Origin: Bifidobacterium breve
GTDB taxonomy: Bacteria > Actinomycetota > Acidimicrobiia > IMCC26256
Assembly (NCBI GenBank): GCA_945907055.1
Contig: CAMDSG010000121.1
Location: 1-5,395 of the forward strand
Direction of reading: 5' to 3'
DNA length: 5,395 nucleotides
Part shown: piece after piece, positions 1 through 3,809 of the stretch
Position numbering within the stretch: the first letter of the stretch is position 1
How the letters are laid out: each line of letters begins with the position of its first letter
Position numbers and translations under genes: made by a program
Notes under the pieces: generated by a model
The model's database searches: none
Told to the model about the DNA's origin: nothing
What the model saw: only the letters and a program-made list of their open reading frames with translations

Positions 1-179
1 TCCATATGCGCACTCCGCAGTGTTGCAGCAGTTAGATCCGAGCCACTTAGGTCTGCCCCCGACAATTGAGCGCCCTCGAGGTCGATTCGTGTGAGGTTCA
101 TGCCGGTGAGCGATGCGCCCGCTAAATCTGCTCCAGCGAGACTCGCCCAAGCCCTTAACTCGTGCCCGTTAACCAACAT
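1..179 (-). CDS. Pentapeptide-repeat protein, N-terminal fragment (runs off left edge)
   Basis: The minus strand reads open from an ATG at 179-177 to the window edge, giving 59 complete residues. After a short N-terminus (MLVNGHELRAW) the protein falls into five-residue units from residue 12: ASLAG, ADLAG, ASLTG, MNLTR, IDLEG, AQLSG, ADLSG, SDLTA, ATLRS and the start of a tenth. The central Leu with Ala and small polar residues around it is the A(D/N)LXX signature. Known members fold as a right-handed quadrilateral beta-helix; some (Qnr, MfpA) mimic DNA and protect gyrase, but most have no known function, and nothing visible assigns one here. An in-frame TGA upstream with no other start codon between supports this ATG; the ribosome site is weak (AGG, 8 nt upstream). 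It lies 29 bp downstream of the GST-like gene at 209-943 on the same strand, so it is probably the last-read or a late gene of that operon. The C-terminus is not visible. Confidence 0.85.
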   Translation of the reverse strand, partial: MLVNGHELRAWASLAGADLAGASLTGMNLTRIDLEGAQLSGADLSGSDLTAATLRSAHM

Positions 180-189
180 GACGCACGCC

Positions 190-219
190 TGTTCTAATGA
201 GCAGTGTTCTAATCAGCAT
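190..219. repeat. 15-bp tandem duplication at a gene junction
   Basis: Two adjacent 15-nt units, TGTTCTAATGAGCAG (190-204) and TGTTCTAATCAGCAT (205-219), match at 13 of 15 positions. On the minus strand the first-read copy contains the TAG stop of the GST-like gene (211-209), and the second copy places another TAG exactly 15 nt later in the same frame, so the gene ends in a double in-frame stop. The duplication fills most of the short gap before the pentapeptide-repeat ATG. It looks like a slippage duplication; no function is implied. Confidence 0.75.
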
Positions 220-943
220 CGTTCTTCAACTCGCGATATTTATGAAACCTTCCAGAGAATTCACTCTGCTGCTCTTCACTCCATCGAACCGCCACTCCGC
301 CCGGAAGAGCGAGGCACCGAGCAGCATGATCCTCTACCAACCCCGGTAGCTCTCCCTCAAAACCGAGGGAGCGCAATCCATCCAACCTCACGTAGAAGGG
401 AATCATCGCGGCCTCCGCTATTGAGGCTCCATCCCCTACCAGCCACCCAGTTGGTTCCAGCTTTGTTGCTAATTCCGTTAGGGAATCCACAAGTCGATCG
501 CTAGCGCGCCTGATGCTCTCCGGATTGACCCCGTAATAAATAGCGATCATCGGAGCAAAGATATTTTTATCTACCCAACGCGCTTCCTCGAGGGCAGCGT
601 CGGAGAGCGCACCGACCGACAGGTAGAGACGCTCAAGAATCGGAATTGAGTCAGCGAGGTAACGACCGCCCTCTCGGATCATCGGGATCTCAGCACGCGG
701 AGAGTTGACTACGAATTCTTCGGGGACAACGAAGTCCTTCGAGCGCGCTGCAGTGGGTGGGACATCTACAACTTCGTAGGAGATTCCAAGTTGAGCGAGT
801 GCGAACTCAACGCGCACCGAGAACGGGCATATCCAATGCCCAAATAACGTAACTGGCTCTTCTAACTGAAGCGGCATTTCAGGGGATGCCTCAGGTGATT
901 GACTCGACTGGTCTTCACTCGAGCCAAGCACGCCGCCGTTCAT
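209..943 (-). CDS. Glutathione S-transferase-like protein, cysteine type (CPFS)
   Basis: A 244-residue cytosolic protein with a thioredoxin-fold N-terminal domain (about residues 30-107) and an all-helical C-terminal domain (about 115-225). Visible landmarks are the CPFS motif at 39-42, with Cys39 in the place of the omega/beta-class catalytic cysteine; the cis-proline segment AEIPMI (84-89); the thiol-peptide gamma-glutamyl site LADSIPI (96-102); and the helix-capping stretch GASIAEAAMIPFYVRL (172-187) typical of the GST C-terminal domain. Cysteine-type GSTs usually carry out thiol-disulphide exchange or deglutathionylation rather than classical conjugation; the substrate here is unknown. 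Residues 1-25 are a Ser/Glu-rich extension ahead of the fold. The chosen ATG overlaps the upstream gene's stop as ATGA, a normal arrangement for translational coupling; Met23 is an alternative start but has no ribosome site at usual spacing. Family call is solid; biochemical role is inference. Confidence 0.88.
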   Translation of the reverse strand: MNGGVLGSSEDQSSQSPEASPEMPLQLEEPVTLFGHWICPFSVRVEFALAQLGISYEVVDVPPTAARSKDFVVPEEFVVNSPRAEIPMIREGGRYLADSIPILERLYLSVGALSDAALEEARWVDKNIFAPMIAIYYGVNPESIRRASDRLVDSLTELATKLEPTGWLVGDGASIAEAAMIPFYVRLDGLRSLGFEGELPGLVEDHAARCLALPGGVAVRWSEEQQSEFSGRFHKYRELKNDAD

Positions 944-1971
944 ACGAAGAGTGACTCGCAGCCGGTACCGGCAAGTACCCCGTCAACCCACTCTCGATCG
1001 GTTGCACTCAAGCCTAAATACGCATCTCGTATCCACGCAATGGTCTTGCCTTGATAAGCAAATGCCCCTTGGCGATACTCAGCACCGTGGATCGTGCAGA
1101 CGACCTCATCCGCTCCAGCTTTGAGGGCTGCCTCATTCGCGAGCATAAATGGCACGTAGGTTGATCCGATCTCGTTAAAGAGCGGAGTCAGCGTCTCCAT
1201 TGGCAGATCAGCACGGCCATACCAACCGGAGTCACCCTCCACTCGCCACCACGAGAGGTCGTCAACACGATTGATCCACGAGTACACACGCGGCCCATGC
1301 GATATACAGAGGTCAGTCGATGGGGGCTCAATAATTGCTAACTGGCTTAATTGTCCATAGAGGCCAAAGTCCGAACTCCCGGGGCGATTGCCAAGAAGAA
1401 AGTCATTGCCCTCAAGGTGCCGATGGAGAATCTCGAGAAGACGCACATAACTCGACTCGATAACTGGCGCATTCAAATCTGTGCTTCCAACTAGAGCGCG
1501 CCTGCCGACCTGACGATCAACGATGTAATCACCCATTCGGTCGAGGCGTTCGTCGCTCGCGTGTAGCCCAGGCCATACCGGCAGCAACCTGCGTGCGCGC
1601 TCTACGGATTCTCGCGGCGCCCAGCGATAGTGATACATCATCTTGGTTACCCACTCGTCGGCATAGTCCTCGATGAGTAGGTCTAGGAAGTGAAGGCCAG
1701 CGTCGGATGGCTTGAGACTGCGTTCCCTAAACATCGTCTCTAGGCGAGCAATCTGAGGAGTCGAGTCGACCATCACTTCGGTGACGTCACCGGCGTCGTC
1801 GGGGAAACCAAGCACCGGGATGATCGCAACCTTGGGCCTTGGAATTCCCTCCTCATCGGCTGTCCCCTGAATCGCCCATCGAAAAGGAATCTGGCGATAC
1901 CGCAGCACAGCACGCATCTTGAGGGAGTAGGGCGAACCATATGTACCAACGAGGGTTATTGGATGAGGCAT
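940..1971 (-). CDS. Glutathione S-transferase-like protein, serine type, with long C-terminal extension
   Basis: A 343-residue protein beginning with a GST N-terminal domain: beta-strand PITLVGTYGSPYSLKMRAVL (4-23), with SPYS at 13-16 where the catalytic Ser or Cys sits; KVAIIPVLGF (47-56) with the cis-proline; and MVDSTPQIARLE (67-78), equivalent to the ES/DS glutathione-binding pair. The GST C-terminal domain is recognisable at about 95-240, including FLLGNRPGSSDFGLYGQL (191-208). The last hundred or so residues (about 245-343) go beyond a normal GST of 200-240 residues and are rich in Trp, Tyr and acidic residues. It is cytosolic, with no signal peptide. The ATG directly abuts a TAA (1974-1972) of a possible leader ORF, and no good ribosome site of its own is seen. 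It is the first large gene of the operon and is coupled to the second GST-like gene by a 4-bp overlap. Serine in the motif suggests conjugation or binding activity, but this is inference. Confidence 0.87.
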   Translation of the reverse strand: MPHPITLVGTYGSPYSLKMRAVLRYRQIPFRWAIQGTADEEGIPRPKVAIIPVLGFPDDAGDVTEVMVDSTPQIARLETMFRERSLKPSDAGLHFLDLLIEDYADEWVTKMMYHYRWAPRESVERARRLLPVWPGLHASDERLDRMGDYIVDRQVGRRALVGSTDLNAPVIESSYVRLLEILHRHLEGNDFLLGNRPGSSDFGLYGQLSQLAIIEPPSTDLCISHGPRVYSWINRVDDLSWWRVEGDSGWYGRADLPMETLTPLFNEIGSTYVPFMLANEAALKAGADEVVCTIHGAEYRQGAFAYQGKTIAWIRDAYLGLSATDREWVDGVLAGTGCESLFV

Positions 1972-2046
1972 TTAGAGGCCCCGGGGCGCGTTCCAAGAAG
2001 GAGCCATATCTGCCCTGGGAGTGATTTTCAAGCCATCAAATTCCAT
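1972..2046 (-). CDS. Possible 24-residue leader peptide of the GST operon
   Basis: On the minus strand an ATG (2046-2044) opens a 24-codon ORF, MEFDGLKITPRADMAPSWNA followed by PRGL, which ends in TAA immediately before the ATG of the 343-residue GST-like gene. It has a good ribosome site, GGAG at 2055-2052 with a 5-nt spacer, whereas the GST ATG has none. Ribosomes finishing this ORF would be placed directly on the next start, so it may serve translational coupling. The same frame stays open further upstream to an ATG at 2211 (79 codons), but that stretch is rich in unusual CGG/GGG codons because it crosses the GC-rich hairpin. No family is recognised. It may be only a fortuitous open frame in the 5' leader. 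Confidence 0.3.
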   Translation of the reverse strand: MEFDGLKITPRADMAPSWNAPRGL

Positions 2047-2093
2047 AATTTCTCCGTTATCAAGATTTTGAGCCAGCCCCCGAGGATAGCGGA

Positions 2094-2159
2094 GGGGGCC
2101 GATGCTCTGCGGTGTGGCTCCGGTACCGCTTCGGTGCGGTTCGCTAACGTCAGGCCCCC
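2094..2159. other. GC-rich imperfect hairpin with alternative inner pairings in the divergent intergenic region
   Basis: GGGGGCC at 2094-2100 pairs with GGCCCCC at 2153-2159, and the stem continues with GATG (2101-2104) against CGTC (2148-2151, one G-U), leaving a single bulged A at 2152. Inside, ACCGC (2125-2129) can pair with GCGGT at 2109-2113 or with GCGGT at 2136-2140 but not with both; the second choice closes a small loop containing UUCG. The element lies between the divergent GST operon and the ABM-like gene and could be in the 5' leader of either. No T-tract follows on either strand, so it is not an intrinsic terminator. It does not fit SRP RNA, tRNA or a riboswitch that I can recognise. 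The structure is seen; any regulatory role is inference. Confidence 0.45.
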
Positions 2160-2179
2160 CCAACCAAGACACAATCTGA

Positions 2180-2196
2180 CGGGGAGTTCGCCCCCG
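2180..2196 (+). other. Second short GC hairpin in the ABM-gene leader
   Basis: CGGGG (2180-2184) pairs with CCCCG (2192-2196) around a seven-base loop (AGTTCGC). It is 50 bp upstream of the ABM-like ATG and 20 bp after the larger hairpin. Overlapping it is a weak promoter-like pair for the plus strand (CTGACG at 2177-2182 and TATGGT at 2201-2206, 18 bp apart), so the hairpin may be promoter DNA rather than transcribed RNA. Confidence 0.3.
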
Positions 2197-2245
2197 AAGT
2201 ATGGTCTTCATCCACTACTAGTCACCAAGGAATTAGAGGAAAAGC

Positions 2246-2554
2246 ATGAATCACCTACGGATTGCTAAATATGACGTCTTGAAGGGAACCTCCAAGGAGG
2301 TAGCTGAAGTGGCAACTGGGCCCGGCGGAATCCTCGACATCTACCGCTCCATGCCAGGCTTTCAGGCCTACTCGCTCCTCGAAGTTGACGCGATTACCGT
2401 CATCGGCATCACAGCATGGGAGACACACGAAGAGGCAGAGGCCGCAACACGCGCTGCAGCAGAGTGGGTAGCCACTCACCTCGAGGGTCGCATTCACCGC
2501 ACCTCCAACGAGATCGGCGACGCCCTCTTCTGGGAAGGCACAATGACGAAGTAG
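2246..2554 (+). CDS. Antibiotic-biosynthesis-monooxygenase (ABM)-like small protein
   Basis: A 102-residue soluble protein with the size and layout of dimeric alpha/beta-barrel ABM-domain proteins: strand MNHLRIAKYDVL, a helix around 18-37, the SMPGFQAYSLLE segment (35-46) matching the common 'xPGFxxYxxx' core, strand AITVIGITAWET (49-60), and helix HEEAEAATRAAAEWVATHLE (61-80), in which 'AAEWV' is typical of actinobacterial members. ABM-fold proteins include cofactor-free monooxygenases and haem-degrading enzymes, yet many small members are uncharacterised, so no reaction is assigned. The start is well supported: AGAGGA at 2235-2240 lies 5 nt before the ATG. It is divergent from the GST operon, shares a structured upstream region with it, and is followed by a palindrome and a strong terminator, so it is probably transcribed alone. 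Confidence 0.8.
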   Translation: MNHLRIAKYDVLKGTSKEVAEVATGPGGILDIYRSMPGFQAYSLLEVDAITVIGITAWETHEEAEAATRAAAEWVATHLEGRIHRTSNEIGDALFWEGTMTK

Positions 2555-2560
2555 TTTCAC

Positions 2561-2578
2561 TCAGCCTCGCGAGGCTGA
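2561..2578. repeat. 18-bp perfect palindrome after the ABM-like gene
   Basis: TCAGCCTCGCGAGGCTGA is identical to its own reverse complement with no spacer. It begins 6 bp after the TAG stop and ends 12 bp before the terminator stem. As RNA it could form a stem of up to seven pairs with a minimal loop and might protect the mRNA 3' end; as DNA it could bind a dimeric protein. The position after a gene favours the first reading. Confidence 0.7.
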
Positions 2579-2590
2579 TCACGCATTTCC

Positions 2591-2640
2591 AACTGCCCCG
2601 ACCGTGCTAGCGATTCGCTAGATGGTCGGGGCAGTTTTTT
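2591..2640 (+). terminator. Strong rho-independent terminator of the ABM-like gene
   Basis: AACTGCCCCGACC (2591-2603) pairs perfectly over 13 bp with GGTCGGGGCAGTT (2624-2636). After a small internal loop (GTG/AT), the stem continues with CTAGCG (2607-2612) against CGCTAG (2616-2621) around an ATT loop. The run of six T at 2635-2640 immediately follows, giving the plus-strand direction. There is no matching T-run for the minus strand, so it is essentially one-directional. It ends the ABM transcript 37 bp after the stop codon. Confidence 0.93.
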
Positions 2641-2677
2641 CTCTACAGGAGGAAAGTTCTCGAGCCGATAGGCCGGC

Positions 2678-2806
2678 ATGAAACAACTACGGGACTCCGG
2701 GATCATCGCATTACTGACCGCAGCGGCGACAAGGCTGCTCGATTCTTGGCAGGAGCTTGATTCGTTTAGCTCAGTACCCAAAATGCCTGCGTCTAACGAG
2801 CGGTAA
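2678..2806 (+). CDS. Doubtful 42-residue small ORF
   Basis: ATG at 2678 opens a 42-codon frame ending in TAA (2804-2806): it starts MKQLRDSGIIALLTAAATRL and continues with LLDSWQELDSF. The first 30 residues could form an amphipathic helix; no signal peptide or family is recognised. An in-frame TAG lies three codons before the ATG, so it cannot start earlier. A perfect AGGAGG occurs at 2647-2652 but is 25 nt from the ATG, too far for normal initiation; nearer the start only AGG at 2670-2672 is present. The gap between the terminator (2640) and the next minus-strand gene (2828) otherwise holds nothing I can identify. Real expression is uncertain. Confidence 0.3.
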   Translation: MKQLRDSGIIALLTAAATRLLDSWQELDSFSSVPKMPASNER

Positions 2807-2827
2807 CAAGATCGAACGAAGGGCGCG

Positions 2828-3079
2828 TTATGCGCGGCGTTGCTTCTCCAGCACGTCGATTGCATCGTGGCGGGCATTACCCAAGAGCCAGAAGACTCCA
2901 ACTATTAGAGCTCCCCACCCAGTAATTAGCCCAGCGATTGCCGATCCAAGCCATCTCATCTTGTGGTGACCCGAGATGCGAAACGCTCTGCGTTTAAGGC
3001 GACCAATATCGTAGATAGCCAACGCGCCAAGCGGGATGCCGATGACATATCCAGTTATTAAGAACCCTGTAATGCTCAT
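2828..3079 (-). CDS. Small two-helix membrane protein, unknown function
   Basis: An 83-residue protein with two hydrophobic segments: FLITGYVIGIPLGALAIY (about 6-23) and WLGSAIAGLITGWGALIVGV (about 43-62, extending to Leu66). Between them is a strongly basic loop, RLKRRAFRISGHHKMR (27-42), which by the positive-inside rule faces the cytoplasm and puts both termini outside, although the C-terminal tail (NARHDAIDVLEKQRRA) is also charged, so topology is uncertain. Glycine-rich helices suggest tight helix packing or assembly. No family is recognised. ATG at 3079 is the natural start but has only a weak ribosome site. A candidate promoter lies at 3116-3145. It reads in the same direction as the next membrane-protein gene, 89 bp away, and the pair may be functionally linked. 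Confidence 0.65.
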   Translation of the reverse strand: MSITGFLITGYVIGIPLGALAIYDIGRLKRRAFRISGHHKMRWLGSAIAGLITGWGALIVGVFWLLGNARHDAIDVLEKQRRA

Positions 3080-3115
3080 TATCGAATGCTTCGGCTAACT
3101 CTTCTGGGACGGGTA

Positions 3116-3145
3116 TTTGTATTTGGATCCCGATTGCTTATGCAA
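3116..3145 (-). promoter_or_regulatory. Candidate promoter with overlapping inverted repeat
   Basis: On the minus strand TTGCAT (3145-3140) and TACAAA (3121-3116) are 18 bp apart, resembling -35 and -10 boxes for the 83-residue membrane-protein gene and giving a leader of about 30 nt. The -35 box lies inside the inverted repeat GATTGC-TTAT-GCAATC at 3132-3147, where a bound dimeric repressor would block transcription. Matches to consensus are partial, and no regulator is identified. Confidence 0.35.
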
Positions 3146-3168
3146 TCAGTGGATCAATCCTAATGCCC

Positions 3169-3543
3169 CTACGCCCCATCTGACTCAGCGGAGCTCGATG
3201 AGGAACGCGTGCGAGTTCGGCGTGCAACAGCACCGCAGACCTCAGCGCCAGAGAAGAGGATTGCGCTCGAAATGAGGAACGGTGCGTAAGCGAGTAGAAA
3301 AATAAACCAGTTGAAAGCGGAGTACTGACCTTCGGGTAATTTAACTCCTTGAATGAAAAAATTAATTGAGTCGGTTGGCTCGCCGAGAAAGCTTTTACCA
3401 GTTTGTCCTAATCCAGTGACGTACAAACCTAGAAATACCGAGAACACCAAGCCACCGATCCCAAGTAATGTCGCAGCGATTCGAAGCCGTTGCTGGGCTC
3501 TGCCTCCGCTACTGGTCTTGGAAGTAATTTTGTTCTTTGCCAT
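3169..3543 (-). CDS. Small two-helix membrane protein with basic/serine tails, unknown function
   Basis: A 124-residue protein. The N-terminal 21 residues (MAKNKITSKTSSGGRAQQRL and R) are basic and cytoplasmic; helix 1 spans about 22-45 (IAATLLGIGGLVFSVFLGLY); an extracytoplasmic loop of about 33 residues contains QTGKSFLGEPTDSINFF; helix 2 spans about 78-99 (NWFIFLLAYAPFLISSAILF); the tail VARRTRTRSSSSSAESDGA is basic then serine-rich, consistent with both ends inside. No family is recognised. The frame stays open to a GTG at 3645, but ATG at 3543 is preferred because the added 34 residues look non-coding and a -10-like box lies 8 nt before this ATG with no ribosome site, fitting a leaderless mRNA. 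Downstream in the same direction is another two-helix protein; upstream it is divergent from bioB. Confidence 0.65.
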   Translation of the reverse strand: MAKNKITSKTSSGGRAQQRLRIAATLLGIGGLVFSVFLGLYVTGLGQTGKSFLGEPTDSINFFIQGVKLPEGQYSAFNWFIFLLAYAPFLISSAILFSGAEVCGAVARRTRTRSSSSSAESDGA

Positions 3544-3551
3544 AGGGAAGA

Positions 3552-3557
3552 AGTTTA
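3552..3557 (-). promoter_or_regulatory. Candidate -10 box for a leaderless transcript
   Basis: Minus-strand TAAACT (3557-3552) ends 8 nt before the ATG at 3543, the spacing expected if transcription starts at or next to the start codon. The sequence in between is pyrimidine-rich (TCTTCCCT) and offers no Shine-Dalgarno. A -35 is poor (TTCAGT, 18 bp upstream). Leaderless mRNAs are common in actinobacteria, so this is plausible but unproven. Confidence 0.3.
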
Positions 3558-3758
3558 GGGCTGATCTAGATGTGCACTGAACCAACCTCGAGTAAAAATC
3601 ACTGTTGCAACCCCTATATTTGCCCAACAGATGACCTAATGTCACATGGGTTATGCCAGCGATAATGCGGGATCGGGGCGCTTTAGTAGAGTCCCGGGAC
3701 GAGTTTTGAAGGCACTCTGCACCACTACCCTTTGAAGCAAGACCCCATCCGCCGAATA

Positions 3759-3787
3759 TTTACTTCTCCAAACATCGTCCATAAATA
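3759..3787 (+). promoter_or_regulatory. Candidate bioB promoter
   Basis: TTTACT (3759-3764) and TAAATA (3782-3787) are separated by 17 bp, about right for a housekeeping promoter, with a predicted start near 3794 just ahead of the bioB ribosome site. If real, it rules out translation from the TTG at 3732. I see no BirA-type operator (TTGTAAACC with its inverted partner) overlapping it. Confidence 0.35.
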
Positions 3788-3797
3788 CCAAAGCACT

Positions 3798-3802
3798 AGG
3801 AG
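3798..3802 (+). promoter_or_regulatory. Shine-Dalgarno that decides the bioB start
   Basis: AGGAG at 3798-3802 is followed by 7 nt (CAATAAC) and then TTG at 3810-3812, in frame with BioB. No comparable site precedes the longer TTG start at 3732, and no ATG or GTG lies nearby in the frame. Confidence 0.7.
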
Positions 3803-3809
3803 CAATAAC

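Noticed and set aside
2094..2159. tRNA or SRP RNA suggested by the GGGGGCC/GGCCCCC closing stem
   Set aside because: No T-arm, D-arm or anticodon arm of proper size, and no GGAAG-type SRP apical motif; at 66 nt it is also short for either.
1963..2268. 101-codon plus-strand open frame across the intergenic region
   Set aside because: Low-quality Pro/Arg/Ser-rich translation, overlaps the start of the ABM-like gene in another frame, and has no ribosome site.
2762..2800. tRNA-like stretch GTTTAGCTCAGT
   Set aside because: Resembles a D-arm by chance; no acceptor stem, anticodon arm or T-arm can be built around it.
2557..2901. 114-codon minus-strand open frame
   Set aside because: It runs through the plus-strand terminator and overlaps the membrane-protein gene in another frame; its serine- and cysteine-rich translation looks random.
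3632..3644. TGAC-CTAAT-GTCA, resembling a CRP/FNR-type half-site pair
   Set aside because: Only four-base arms, and it lacks the outer bases and spacing of a CRP site; no support beyond chance.
3544..3645. 34-residue GTG-started extension of the 124-residue membrane protein
   Set aside because: Cys/Arg/Ser-rich segment without family look or ribosome site; the ATG at 3543 has a well-placed -10-like box.
3691..3700. Palindrome GTCCCGGGAC upstream of bioB
   Set aside because: Ten bases are likely to occur by chance in GC-rich DNA, and it lies about 60 bp upstream of the likely promoter without a partner.
3732..3809. 26-residue N-terminal extension of BioB from TTG 3732
   Set aside because: No ribosome site before it, non-conserved-looking composition, and a promoter-like pair inside it; the AGGAG-TTG at 3798-3812 is better.
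3646..3809. BirA or BioQ operator ahead of bioB
   Set aside because: No TTGTAAACC-type inverted repeat or other clear dyad overlaps the candidate promoter.
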